Assembly (NCBI GenBank): GCA_030539395.1
Contig: JAUNSC010000031.1
Location: 1-40,288, forward strand
Reading direction: 5' to 3'
Source: Eubacteriales bacterium
GTDB lineage: Bacteria > Bacillota > Clostridia > Lachnospirales > Lachnospiraceae
DNA length: 40,288 bases
Shown: piece by piece, positions 18,260-26,835 of the stretch
Layout: each line of letters begins with the position of its first letter
How positions within the stretch are numbered: the stretch's first letter is position 1
The notes under the pieces: generated by a model
The model's database searches: none
What the model was told of the DNA's origin: nothing
The model's input: the letters and a program-made list of their open reading frames with translations, nothing else
Program-made: the position numbers and the translations under genes

Positions 18260-19027
18260 TTACAGCGCTTCTTTCATGGATTTTATATACTCTTTCACAT
18301 ATGGAACACAGTCAGTACCATACTGCCCGCAAAGTTTCACAATGGCGCTTCCCACAATCACCCCGTCGGAGACAGCTGCCATTTTCTTTGCCTGTTCCGG
18401 TGTGGAAATCCCAAATCCGATGGCACAGGGAATATCCTTTGCTTCTTTTACAAGTTTCACCATAGTGCCCACATCTGTGGTAATTTCCCTGCGCACCCCG
18501 GTTACCCCCAGGGATGATACACAATACACAAATCCATTTGCTTCTTTTGCAATCATGGAAATACGTTCATTGGAAGTGGGAGCAATCAGAGAGATTAAAT
18601 CCAGTCCATACTGCCTGCACACCCCGTTAAACTCTTCTTTTTCTTCAAAAGGAACATCCGGGAGTATGATGCCGTCCATTCCCGCCTCTGCCGCCGTTTT
18701 TACAAACCTCTCTGTTCCATAAGAAAATACCACATTGGCATAAGTCATAAATACCATGGGGATCTGCGTATTCCTGCGGATTCGCCTCACCATATCAAAG
18801 ACTTTGTCCGTAGTAACCCCGCCCGTCAGGGCACGGAGATTTGCTGCCTGGATCACCGGGCCTTCCGCTGTGGGATCTGAGAAAGGGATTCCCAGTTCGA
18901 TAAGATCTGCTCCTGCCTCCTCAGCTGCATAGACCAGCTGTTCCGTGATTTCAAGAGACGGATCGCCGCAGGTAATAAATGGTATAAATGCTTTTCCGTT
19001 TTCAAATGCTTTTTTAATATTACTCAT
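18260..19027 (-). CDS. trpA: Tryptophan synthase alpha chain
   Basis: Cleaves indole-3-glycerol phosphate to indole and glyceraldehyde 3-phosphate and passes indole to TrpB. TIM barrel of 255 residues with catalytic Glu in [11 protein letters not shown] and Asp in the same segment, followed by PTAEGPVIQ. The ATG at 19027 follows a GGGAGG site; the ORF extends 12 codons upstream inside trpB without such a site. The start overlaps the trpB end by 8 nt. Last gene of the operon. Confidence 0.95.
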   Translation of the reverse strand: MSNIKKAFENGKAFIPFITCGDPSLEITEQLVYAAEEAGADLIELGIPFSDPTAEGPVIQAANLRALTGGVTTDKVFDMVRRIRRNTQIPMVFMTYANVVFSYGTERFVKTAAEAGMDGIILPDVPFEEKEEFNGVCRQYGLDLISLIAPTSNERISMIAKEANGFVYCVSSLGVTGVRREITTDVGTMVKLVKEAKDIPCAIGFGISTPEQAKKMAAVSDGVIVGSAIVKLCGQYGTDCVPYVKEYIKSMKEAL

Positions 19028-20204
19028 GGATATCCTCCCCTCTGTACCTTGCAATGGCCGCACAGTCTTTATCGCCTCGTCCGGAAATATTGATTACGAT
19101 AATCTGATCCTTCTCCATAGTCGGCGCCAGCTTTTTCGCATATGCCACAGCATGAGCGCTTTCAATAGCAGGAATGATTCCCTCAGTTCTGGAAAGATAT
19201 TCAAACGCTTCCACAGCTTCTTCATCTGTCACCGGCACATACTCTGCACGTCCCTTATCGTATAAATCTGCATGTTCCGGTCCGATACCCGGATAATCCA
19301 GTCCCGCAGAAATAGAGTATACCGGAGCGATCTGTCCATATTCATCCTGACAAAAATAGGATTTCATGCCATGGAAGATCCCGGGTTTTCCGGTGGCAAT
19401 GGTAGCTGCTGTCTCTGCCGTATTTACACCTCTCCCCGCCGCTTCACATCCAATAAGCCGCACTTCTTTATCTTCAATAAAATGATAAAAAGCGCCAATG
19501 GCATTGGAACCTCCGCCTACGCAGGCCAGTACCGCATCCGGAAGCTTTCCTTCCTTTTCCAGTATCTGCTCTTTAATCTCTCTTGAAATAACCGCCTGAA
19601 AATCTCTTACGATCGTCGGGAACGGATGGGGTCCCATGACAGATCCCAGACAATAATGGGTATCATCTATGCGGTTCGTCCACTCACGAAATGCCTCAGA
19701 AACCGCATCTTTCAAAGTAGCCGTGCCTGTTTTTACCGGAATGACTGTAGTTCCAAGAAGTCTCATACGATATACATTTAAAGCCTGCCGGATCGTATCC
19801 TCCTCACCCATATAGACCACACATTCCATGCCAAGGAGCGCTGCCGCCGTAGCTGTAGCCACACCGTGCTGTCCGGCTCCTGTCTCCGCAATCAGGCGGA
19901 TCTTTCCCATTTTCTTCGCCAGCAACGCCTGCCCCAGGACATTATTAATCTTATGGGCTCCTGTATGATTTAAATCCTCACGTTTCAAATAAATTTTTGC
20001 TCCGCCCAGGTCTTCTGTCATACGCTTTGCAAAATACAGTCTGGAAGGTCTTCCGGCATAATTATTCAAAAGCTCTGTCAGTTCCGCCTGAAACCCGGGA
20101 TCATTTTTATATTTATTATAAGCAGTTTCCAATTCCTGCACTGCATTCATCAGTGTCTCGGGAATATACTGTCCGCCATGTTGTCCAAATCTTCCTGCGC
20201 TCAC
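19020..20204 (-). CDS. trpB: Tryptophan synthase beta chain
   Basis: PLP enzyme joining indole and serine to give tryptophan; forms the alpha2beta2 complex with TrpA. 394 residues with the PLP lysine at K85 in HTGAHKINN, the phosphate-binding GGGSNAIG loop and the [10 protein letters not shown] segment. The start codon is GTG, overlapping the trpC stop (GTGA), with AAAGGAG upstream. This is the short TrpB1 form that pairs with TrpA. Confidence 0.96.
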   Translation of the reverse strand: MSAGRFGQHGGQYIPETLMNAVQELETAYNKYKNDPGFQAELTELLNNYAGRPSRLYFAKRMTEDLGGAKIYLKREDLNHTGAHKINNVLGQALLAKKMGKIRLIAETGAGQHGVATATAAALLGMECVVYMGEEDTIRQALNVYRMRLLGTTVIPVKTGTATLKDAVSEAFREWTNRIDDTHYCLGSVMGPHPFPTIVRDFQAVISREIKEQILEKEGKLPDAVLACVGGGSNAIGAFYHFIEDKEVRLIGCEAAGRGVNTAETAATIATGKPGIFHGMKSYFCQDEYGQIAPVYSISAGLDYPGIGPEHADLYDKGRAEYVPVTDEEAVEAFEYLSRTEGIIPAIESAHAVAYAKKLAPTMEKDQIIVINISGRGDKDCAAIARYRGEDIHE

Positions 20205-20989
20205 TTTCTTTCTCCTTTCAGTTTATCCAGCATCTCTTTTTTATCCGCAGCCCGCATTAATGTTTCCCCAATCAATACGGCATCTGTTCCATTTTCTCTG
20301 AGTACTTTAATATCCTCCGGGGTCTTTATCCCGCTTTCTGACACAAACAGCACTTCTTTGGGAACCAGACTTCTGAGCCGTCTGCTCTGCTTTACATCCA
20401 CCTGGAAGTTTTTCAGATTGCGGTTGTTCACTCCCAAAATTTCTGCATCCGCTTTCAGCGCCCGCTCAATTTCATCTTCTGTGTGGCTTTCCACCAATGC
20501 AGACATTCCCAGTTCCCTGGCAAGCTGCCCATAGGCTTTCAGCTGACTGTCATCCAGTATAGCACAAATTAGCAGCACTGCGGAAGCTCCCAGTACTTTT
20601 GCCTGATAAATCATATACTCATCTACCGTGAAATCTTTGCGCAGCACCGGAATGGAAACTTTTTCCCCAATCTGTTTCAGATACTCATCCTTTCCCAAAA
20701 ACCAGTACGGCTCTGTCAGACAGGAAATGGCAGATGCACCTGCTGCTTCATATTCCTTTGCAATTTGCAGATAAGGAAACTCTTCTGCAATAATTCCCTT
20801 TGACGGTGATGCCTTTTTCACTTCACAGATAAAAGAAATGTCCTCCCCGGCCAGAGCTTTTTTAAACAAAAACTCTTCACTGTGCGGCATTTCTTCCGCC
20901 TGGCGCTGCAGCAGAGACAATGATATATTTTTCTTTTCTTCCTCTATACGCAGCTTTGTTTTTTCCGCTATCTCATCTAATATATTCAT
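20201..20989 (-). CDS. trpC: Indole-3-glycerol-phosphate synthase
   Basis: Converts carboxyphenylaminodeoxyribulose phosphate to indole-3-glycerol phosphate. TIM barrel of 262 residues with the [12 protein letters not shown] substrate loop, catalytic Lys in LRKDF and ILGVNNRNL. It is monofunctional: no TrpF domain is fused at the C-terminus. I prefer the ATG at 20989 (GAGGA upstream) over one eight codons earlier that lies inside the trpD end. In many Firmicutes trpF would follow here; instead trpB starts at once. Confidence 0.94.
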   Translation of the reverse strand: MNILDEIAEKTKLRIEEEKKNISLSLLQRQAEEMPHSEEFLFKKALAGEDISFICEVKKASPSKGIIAEEFPYLQIAKEYEAAGASAISCLTEPYWFLGKDEYLKQIGEKVSIPVLRKDFTVDEYMIYQAKVLGASAVLLICAILDDSQLKAYGQLARELGMSALVESHTEDEIERALKADAEILGVNNRNLKNFQVDVKQSRRLRSLVPKEVLFVSESGIKTPEDIKVLRENGTDAVLIGETLMRAADKKEMLDKLKGERK

Positions 20990-21002
20990 AATGATGCCAT
21001 CC

Positions 21003-22016
21003 TCATTGCGCATTGCTTTCTTTTATAAATTGTTCCAGTTTTGCTGCCGCCGCTCCACTGTCAATCAACTCTTCCGCCAGTTTTACACCGGCTTCCAGTG
21101 TCTCTGCATTCCCTGCAATGTAAAGAGCAGCTCCCGCATTCATGCAGACTGCATTTCTCTTTGCTCCTCTTTCCTCTCCGCTTAAAATAGCCTTTGTAAT
21201 TTCTGCATTCTCCTGCGGCGTCCCTCCTGTCAGTTCAGATTTATCTGCCCTTGCATATCCAAACTGTTCCGGTGTAATTTCATACGTTGTAAAAGAACCG
21301 TCTTTAATCTCACATACAGAAGTAGGCGCACACGCAGATATTTCATCCAGCTTATCCTGCCCGAATACAACCATTCCGTTTTTAACCCCCAGATTTGACA
21401 TAACCTGTGCCAGCGGTTCTACCAGACTTTCATCAAACACGCCCATCAACTCTTTTTTTGCACCTGCCGGATTTGACAGCGGCCCCAAAATATTAAATAC
21501 AGTGCGTATTCCCAATTCTTTACGAATCGGCGCAACATATTTCATAGCAATATGATAGTTCTGTGCAAACAGAAAACAGATATTAATATCTTTCAAAAGC
21601 TGTGCGCTTTTTTCCGGTGCAATCGTAATATTTACTCCCAGTGCCTCCAGCACATCCGCCGCACCACATTTAGATGATGCCGCACGGTTTCCGTGTTTTG
21701 CAACCGGTACACCGCCTGCCGCTATCACCAGAGATGAGGTGGTGGAGATATTAAAGGAGTTCGCTCCGTCTCCTCCGGTTCCCACTATTTCCAGAACATC
21801 CATATCGTGGAGAAGTTTTATGCAGTGTGCCCGCATGCCTGCTGCCGATGCAGTAATCTCATCGATCGTCTCTCCTTTAAGAGAAAGCGCTGTCAGATAA
21901 GACGACATCTGTACCGGTGTGGCCTCACCGCTCATAATTTCATTCATAACAGCCTCGACCTGTTCGTAAGTAAGATCCTGTTTTTTTGATAATGCGATAA
22001 TTGCTTCTCTGATCAT
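21003..22016 (-). CDS. trpD: Anthranilate phosphoribosyltransferase
   Basis: Transfers the phosphoribosyl group from PRPP to anthranilate. 337 residues with the N-terminal helical bundle, the PRPP-binding GTGGDG motif followed by SFNIST, and the [18 protein letters not shown] segment. Not fused to TrpG. Start overlaps the trpG stop by 4 nt (ATGA). Confidence 0.95.
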   Translation of the reverse strand: MIREAIIALSKKQDLTYEQVEAVMNEIMSGEATPVQMSSYLTALSLKGETIDEITASAAGMRAHCIKLLHDMDVLEIVGTGGDGANSFNISTTSSLVIAAGGVPVAKHGNRAASSKCGAADVLEALGVNITIAPEKSAQLLKDINICFLFAQNYHIAMKYVAPIRKELGIRTVFNILGPLSNPAGAKKELMGVFDESLVEPLAQVMSNLGVKNGMVVFGQDKLDEISACAPTSVCEIKDGSFTTYEITPEQFGYARADKSELTGGTPQENAEITKAILSGEERGAKRNAVCMNAGAALYIAGNAETLEAGVKLAEELIDSGAAAAKLEQFIKESNAQ

Positions 22017-22630
22017 TTTTTAATCTCCTCTCTGCTGCCGGCACAATGTCCTGTGCCTTTTTTCACTGTTTCTACAAAATTTTCTATCATCTTTAATCCT
22101 TCCGGCGTCAATACCGATTCAGGATGAAACTGAAGACCATATACCGGATACATTTTATGCTGTACCGCCATCACTTCCCCGTCTGCCGTTCTTGCTGTTA
22201 CTTCCAGTTCTTCCGGAAGTTTTTCTTCCGGCGCTGCAAGTGAATGGTATCTCGCCACCTGTACAGGACCGCTTATACCTTTAAATACCGGGCAGTCTCC
22301 CACAATATCAGTCATAGATATTTTTCCATGCATCAGCTCTTTTGCATAAGACACCACACCGCCGAAAGCTTCACAAATTGCCTGATGTCCAAGACACACT
22401 CCCAATATGGGAAGTTTATCTTTAAAATATCGGATTGCTTCAATACAGATTCCAGCATCCGCCGGCCGTCCCGGCCCCGGTGAGATTACGACAGCATCGG
22501 GGCTCATCTCCTCGATTTCAGCAATGGAATACATGTCATTTCGAATAACCTTAATATCCGGTTCAAATTCTCCGATATATTGGAGAAGATTGTAAGTAAA
22601 GCTGTCATAATTATCAATCAATAAGATCAT
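22013..22630 (-). CDS. trpG: Anthranilate synthase, glutamine amidotransferase component
   Basis: Class I glutaminase supplying ammonia to TrpE. 205 residues with nucleophile C79 in LGVCLGHQ, the oxyanion segment PGPGRP and the His/Glu pair in LQFHPES. May also serve PabB for folate if no other amidotransferase exists. Start overlaps the trpE stop by 4 nt. Confidence 0.94.
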   Translation of the reverse strand: MILLIDNYDSFTYNLLQYIGEFEPDIKVIRNDMYSIAEIEEMSPDAVVISPGPGRPADAGICIEAIRYFKDKLPILGVCLGHQAICEAFGGVVSYAKELMHGKISMTDIVGDCPVFKGISGPVQVARYHSLAAPEEKLPEELEVTARTADGEVMAVQHKMYPVYGLQFHPESVLTPEGLKMIENFVETVKKGTGHCAGSREEIKK

Positions 22631-24132
22631 TCCAATCCCTCCTGTGCCGTCAGCAGTGCCCTCACAACTGCCTTCGCTTTGTTACAGCACTCCTGATATT
22701 CTTTTTCCGGAACACTGTCTGCCACAATCCCTGCGCCGGACTGTACACAAACCTTTCCGTTTTTCTTATATACAAGCCGGATACCGATACAGGTATCCAG
22801 ATTTCCGGTGAAGTCCAGATATCCCACGGCTCCGCCGTAAATACCCCGTTTTCTTCCTTCCAGTTCCTGAATGATCTGGCATGCTCTGATTTTCGGTGCC
22901 CCCGACAGAGTTCCTGCCGGAAGAATAGAATCTACCGCATCTACTCCGTCTTTATCCTCTTTTATTTTTCCTGACACAGTGGAACCAATGTGCATCACAC
23001 AGGAAAATCTCTCAATACTGCAATACTTTTCCACTTTCACAGTTCCCAGACGGCTGATTCTGCCGATATCATTTCTCCCCAGATCCACCAGCATATTATG
23101 CTCCGCAAGTTCCTTTTCGTCCCGCAGCAGTTCTTCCTCAAGAGCAATATCTTCCTCGTCTGTTTTTCCTCTGGGTCTTGTTCCCGCCAGAGGGAACGTA
23201 TACAGTTTGCCATCCTCAAGTTTTACAAGTGTCTCCGGAGACGCTCCTGCAATCTCCACATCATCACTTGAAAAATAAAACATATATGGCGATGGATTGG
23301 TGGTACGAAGTACCCGGTAAGTATCAAACAGACTTCCTTCTGCTTCTGCAGTCTGCGGATTAGAGAGCACCACCTGAAAAATATCTCCCTCATGAATATA
23401 GTGTTTTGCCTGTTCTACCATTTGGCTATACCGTTCTTTTGAGAAATCCGGTTTCAGTTCTTCCTTTAATCTCAAAGGCCGGAACACCGCTTTTGCCCCG
23501 CTGCCCAGCAGATCAGCCATCTCCTGCAATTCTTCCTTCGCCCGTTTATAGGAAGCATCTATATCTTCTGTATACACTCCCGAAATCAGAACCAGCTTCT
23601 GCCTGTAGTGGTCAAACACCAGCGCTTTCGTAAACAGCATCAGGTCCACATCCCGGAAATCTTCTCCCTCCTGGTTTCCAAAATCAAGAGCCGGTTCCGC
23701 ATACTTCAGATAATCGTAAGAAAAATATCCAACCATTCCTCCTGTAAATGGCGGCATTCCGGGGACCTTCGGACTTTTATGCTGCTTTAAAATCCGGCGG
23801 ATCAATTCTCCCGGATGAGTCACCATCTGTTCCTCATGACAGGAAAAGTCTTCCGCATCTTCATCCTGCCTGCCGCTTCCCTTCCGGATATGCACTTTTC
23901 CATCTGTGCAGGTCAGCTCCATTATCGGTTCATACCCTAATATAGAATAACGGCCCCATTTCTGATTGTTCTCCGCACTCTCAAGCAGATAGCAGTGCCG
24001 GCTTGCCGCTCTTAATGTGCGCATCACTTCCACCGGTGTATAACGGTCTGCATATAATTCCCTGCAAACCGGAATTCGCTTATAATCTCCGGCTGCAGCT
24101 ATTCTTTTTACTTCATCTAATGATGGATACAT
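22627..24132 (-). CDS. trpE: Anthranilate synthase component I
   Basis: Makes anthranilate from chorismate with ammonia from TrpG. About 501 residues: N-terminal domain with the LLESAENN segment that forms the tryptophan feedback site, then the chorismate-binding domain with PLAGTRPRGKT, RNDIGR, LPAGTLSGAPK and GIYGGAVGY. The ATG at 24132 is preceded by AGGAGG; an in-frame ORF reaches 43 codons further up through the direct-repeat region but has no such signal and no homologous content. First gene of the operon, under T-box control. Confidence 0.95.
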   Translation of the reverse strand: MYPSLDEVKRIAAAGDYKRIPVCRELYADRYTPVEVMRTLRAASRHCYLLESAENNQKWGRYSILGYEPIMELTCTDGKVHIRKGSGRQDEDAEDFSCHEEQMVTHPGELIRRILKQHKSPKVPGMPPFTGGMVGYFSYDYLKYAEPALDFGNQEGEDFRDVDLMLFTKALVFDHYRQKLVLISGVYTEDIDASYKRAKEELQEMADLLGSGAKAVFRPLRLKEELKPDFSKERYSQMVEQAKHYIHEGDIFQVVLSNPQTAEAEGSLFDTYRVLRTTNPSPYMFYFSSDDVEIAGASPETLVKLEDGKLYTFPLAGTRPRGKTDEEDIALEEELLRDEKELAEHNMLVDLGRNDIGRISRLGTVKVEKYCSIERFSCVMHIGSTVSGKIKEDKDGVDAVDSILPAGTLSGAPKIRACQIIQELEGRKRGIYGGAVGYLDFTGNLDTCIGIRLVYKKNGKVCVQSGAGIVADSVPEKEYQECCNKAKAVVRALLTAQEGLE

Positions 24133-24158
24133 AAAAACCTCCTGTTCAATCATATCTC

Positions 24159-24211
24159 TTCGCCGTGCACGCCCCTCGGGTGCTTCGCACTCTCGGTCGT
24201 GGGCTTTCGCC
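24159..24211. repeat. 53-nt direct repeat, copy A, in the trp leader
   Basis: This stretch is identical to 24230-24282, with starts 71 nt apart. Each copy contains GTGCTTCGCAC, which on the minus strand forms a GTGC-GAA-GCAC mini-hairpin, and CGAGAG/CTCGGG flanks that extend the stem imperfectly. It lies 27 nt upstream of the trpE start. Not part of a CRISPR: only two copies with an 18-nt spacer. Confidence 0.9.
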
Positions 24212-24229
24212 TTCTTTCTGTGCAGTGCT

Positions 24230-24282
24230 TTCGCCGTGCACGCCCCTCGGGTGCTTCGCACTCTCGGTCGTGGGCTTTCGCC
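24230..24282. repeat. 53-nt direct repeat, copy B, in the trp leader
   Basis: Identical copy of 24159-24211. The perfect identity over 53 nt in a non-coding region suggests recent duplication or a repeated element present elsewhere in the genome. Confidence 0.9.
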
Positions 24283-24286
24283 CTAT

Positions 24287-24347
24287 ATGTCAGGAATTAA
24301 ATTCCTTCACGTGAGCAAGCTCCCGTCAGGCATTTAATTCCTGACAT
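24287..24347. repeat. 16-bp inverted repeat (large hairpin) in the trp leader
   Basis: ATGTCAGGAATTAAAT at 24287-24302 is perfectly complementary to 24332-24347, with a 29-nt spacer holding a small GAGC/GCTC stem. It lies between the T-box terminator and the direct repeats. No T-run follows, so it is not an ordinary terminator; it resembles a small palindromic mobile repeat. Confidence 0.85.
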
Positions 24348-24369
24348 GCACGGCTCATTGCTTTCACGC

Positions 24370-24412
24370 AAAAAAACGTCCTTGACAGAACATTAGTGTT
24401 CTGTCAAGGACG
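24370..24412 (-). terminator. Regulated terminator of the trp T-box
   Basis: A perfect 16-bp stem (24377-24392 with 24397-24412), 4-nt loop, then seven T on the minus strand. The T-box bases lie just upstream of its 5' arm, as expected for the antiterminator alternative. Confidence 0.92.
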
Positions 24413-24655
24413 GGTACAAATTCTTCTCCCGCGGTGCCACCTTGATTCACGGCTTCCCATGCGCTTTGCGAGATACCAGCATATCTCCGGCAACTAACGT
24501 ATGCCCTACGTCGCAGAATACTCGGCATTCGCCTTTGACTGCGCCCTCAGCGGTCCATTTGGCAATCTGCATCTCCACCCGGCTCTCAGCCTCCCGGGCT
24601 CTCTGTGGGCGCACAATTACTTTGATCTCCGCTTCAACAGTTTAAAGTATTAATT
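24370..24655 (-). promoter_or_regulatory. Tryptophan T-box riboswitch (UGG specifier)
   Basis: The minus-strand leader holds a T-box core AAGGTGGCACCGCGG (24429-24443), a long stem I with GCGCCC/GGGCGC near its base, and a specifier candidate TGG followed by A at 24555-24557, matching a Trp codon. A strong terminator (24370-24412) follows the T-box. Uncharged tRNA-Trp would stabilise the antiterminator and let RNA polymerase reach trpE. The start near 24655 is inferred from the promoter. Confidence 0.9.
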
Positions 24656-24661
24656 TGTTAC

Positions 24662-24690
24662 AGTATATGCTTTCAACTTAAATTTGTCAA
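24662..24690 (-). promoter_or_regulatory. trp operon promoter
   Basis: TTGACA (24685-24690), 17-nt spacer, TATACT (24662-24667): near-consensus sigma-A promoter. It begins only 4 nt after the stop codon of the hydrolase gene. Confidence 0.85.
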
Positions 24691-24694
24691 GATA

Positions 24695-25666
24695 TTACTT
24701 CAAAAAATCCAGAATCTCCCGCCAGTATTTTCTCATGGCATCATCATTTGAAGAATAAATTTCATGCTTTGTACCGGGAATTGTCACACGTTTTACCTGA
24801 GCACGACCAGCTTTTTGTATTTTATCCGCAAAACGGTCCATCTCGTCTTTAGATACCGAAGTTTCTTCTTCAGCTTGAATAATCATCACCGGTACCTGTA
24901 TATGCTTCCAGGCATATTTCATCAAATCTCTGTTCAGCCTTGCTGCATTTTGGAACCAGCGGTAAGATGCCGCATGAGTCTGGTACTTCACTTGATGGTC
25001 TTTCATGTTCTTATAATATGTAAAACGTTCCTTTGATGTACTCGAACTTTGCTCAAAAACTTCCTGTCCATCATATGGCCCCTGCCCCATTATATACTCT
25101 TTTTCTTTTCCGATAAGGCAGAAAGCATACGCCACTGTTTTTGCGGCAAAAAACCGCAATTTTCCTGGCGTAGGCTGGATCATCGGCGAAGAAAGGATCA
25201 CCTTTGAAAAAAGATCCGGCTGCGCTGCCGCCGCTGCTGCCGCAATTCCCCCTCCCATAGAATGTCCGTATAAAACAAGCGGCAGATCTGACGCCATCTG
25301 TTTCACTTTCTGACCCGCAAACAGCAGGTCCTGTAAATACCGCTTATAATCATCCACATGCACTAAAGACGGATCATCCAAAAGACGATAACTAAATCCA
25401 TGGCCGCAATATTCCGGTATGCACACATTATAGCCGTTTTGAAGAAAATACCAGGAATTTTCGCAATATTTCTGCGCGAACTCTGTAAAACCATGTGAAA
25501 TGAGGACCGTACCCTTTGGATCATCCGCCGTATACAACACACAGTGGATTTTATGTCCCTTTTCTCTTTCCAGCCACAATTCCTGCTGCCGTTTTTCAAG
25601 ATATGGTAAAACCTCCTGCTGCATCCTCAGACAGAAGTCCTGCTCTTTTAAAATCAATTTATCCAT
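24695..25666 (-). CDS. Alpha/beta hydrolase, lysophospholipase/monoacylglycerol lipase type
   Basis: 323 residues of the serine aminopeptidase/Hydrolase_4 family. The oxyanion segment ISHGFTEFAQKY precedes nucleophile S136 in GHSMGG, and the catalytic His is probably H301 in PGTKHEIY. No signal peptide or membrane segment, so cytoplasmic. The usual acid position is occupied by an acidic run (QAEEETSVS). Substrate unknown; monoacylglycerols or lysophospholipids are typical. It lacks its own terminator; the trp promoter follows immediately, so read-through into the T-box leader is likely. A G-rich site (GGGGAAAG) stands before the ATG. Confidence 0.85.
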   Translation of the reverse strand: MDKLILKEQDFCLRMQQEVLPYLEKRQQELWLEREKGHKIHCVLYTADDPKGTVLISHGFTEFAQKYCENSWYFLQNGYNVCIPEYCGHGFSYRLLDDPSLVHVDDYKRYLQDLLFAGQKVKQMASDLPLVLYGHSMGGGIAAAAAAAQPDLFSKVILSSPMIQPTPGKLRFFAAKTVAYAFCLIGKEKEYIMGQGPYDGQEVFEQSSSTSKERFTYYKNMKDHQVKYQTHAASYRWFQNAARLNRDLMKYAWKHIQVPVMIIQAEEETSVSKDEMDRFADKIQKAGRAQVKRVTIPGTKHEIYSSNDDAMRKYWREILDFLK

Positions 25667-25723
25667 TTTGCTTTCCCCGCTTTTTCTCCAAACAAACCTG
25701 TATTTACTCCAGGATCATCCCAA

Positions 25724-26695
25724 TTATTTTCTGCCGGCAATAAACGCCTCCACTTCCTCTTTCGCAGGCATCACGCTGAGTGCACCCTTTCTGGTAGTTA
25801 TCAGAGATGCTCCCGCATTTGCAAAAGTCAGAAGCGCTTTCAGATCCTCCTGTGTCAGATCATCCAGGCCGTGTTCCAATACATAATTGATGGCGCTGGC
25901 ACAGAAAGTATCTCCGGCCCCAGTCGTTTCAATTGTTTTTTCCTGAAGGAACGGTGCACATTCCACAACCATATCTTTATAATACGCGCGGCTGCCTTCT
26001 TTTCCGAGTGTCACAAGAATAAGCGGTATGTTATGTTTCTCTCTGAGTATCTCCACAGCTTTATCATAATCATCTGTTCCGGTCATAAACTCAATTTCAT
26101 TATCAGATATTTTCAGCATATGGCAGTGATTTAATCCATACTCGATTTCTGCCTTTGCATCATCCAGTGAATTCCAGAGAGGCGGGCGAAGATTCGGATC
26201 AAAACTGATCAGCAGTCCTTCCTTCTCTGCAATAGAAATCGCATAACGCGTAGCCTCCCGTACACCTTCATGAGTAGATGAAAGGGTTCCGTAGTGGAAA
26301 ATCCTGGAATTTTTAATTGTTTCTTCATTCACTTCATCTTTACGCAGCATCATATCCGCTCCCGGATTACGGTAGAATGAAAAATCACGGTCTCCATCCG
26401 GATAAGTATGTACAAATGCGAGTGTTGTGTGAACCTCCTCATCCATCAAAAGATTGCTGGTATCAATCCCCACTTCCTCTACCGCTTCTTTCAGCTGATT
26501 TCCAAACTGGTCTTTTCCAACTTTTCCGATAAATGTGGTCTTCTTTCCAAGCCGTGTCAGCATGGCAAGTACATTACACGGTGCTCCGCCCGGATTTGCC
26601 TCCAGAATCGGATGCCCCTGCTCACTCATTCCATTTTCTGTAAAGTCAATCAGCATTTCCCCCAATGCCACTACATCAAATTTCTTTTCTGCCAC
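25724..26695 (-). CDS. PfkB-family carbohydrate kinase, probably fructokinase
   Basis: About 323 residues of ribokinase fold. It has the N-terminal GEMLIDF and NPGGAPCNVL segments that bind sugar and the C-terminal TTGAGDTFCAS anion hole with catalytic Asp. The pattern resembles ScrK-type fructokinases, which phosphorylate fructose to fructose 6-phosphate; other sugars are possible. The start is a GTG at 26695 because GGGAGG lies 8 nt upstream; the ORF extends 18 codons further without a ribosome site. Stands alone with its own promoter, 57 nt before the hydrolase gene. Confidence 0.87.
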   Translation of the reverse strand: MAEKKFDVVALGEMLIDFTENGMSEQGHPILEANPGGAPCNVLAMLTRLGKKTTFIGKVGKDQFGNQLKEAVEEVGIDTSNLLMDEEVHTTLAFVHTYPDGDRDFSFYRNPGADMMLRKDEVNEETIKNSRIFHYGTLSSTHEGVREATRYAISIAEKEGLLISFDPNLRPPLWNSLDDAKAEIEYGLNHCHMLKISDNEIEFMTGTDDYDKAVEILREKHNIPLILVTLGKEGSRAYYKDMVVECAPFLQEKTIETTGAGDTFCASAINYVLEHGLDDLTQEDLKALLTFANAGASLITTRKGALSVMPAKEEVEAFIAGRK

Positions 26696-26784
26696 AATAA
26701 AATCCTCCCTTTGTTCCCATCTTTCTTTATGCCTGGTACTTAGTCCCAAAATCCTGGTTCCGTATCCTAAAAAGATTTTCTTTT

Positions 26785-26813
26785 ATTATATCGTGCCAAA
26801 CCTGATTAAACAA
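26785..26813 (-). promoter_or_regulatory. Promoter of the sugar kinase gene
   Basis: TTGTTT (26808-26813), 17-nt spacer, TATAAT (26785-26790), about 90 nt before the GTG start. The leader between them holds no recognisable riboswitch. Confidence 0.7.
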
Positions 26814-26835
26814 GTTATTTCTTATCCAAAGCATA

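Noticed and set aside
24133-24261. In-frame extension of trpE through the direct repeats (43 extra codons)
   Set aside because: Starts at a GTG without ribosome site, its content derives from the repeat, and the AGGAGG-preceded ATG at 24132 matches the TrpE family start.
24159-24282. Repeat-spacer-repeat pattern suggestive of a CRISPR
   Set aside because: Only two 53-nt copies with an 18-nt spacer and no cas genes; repeats too long and spacer too short.
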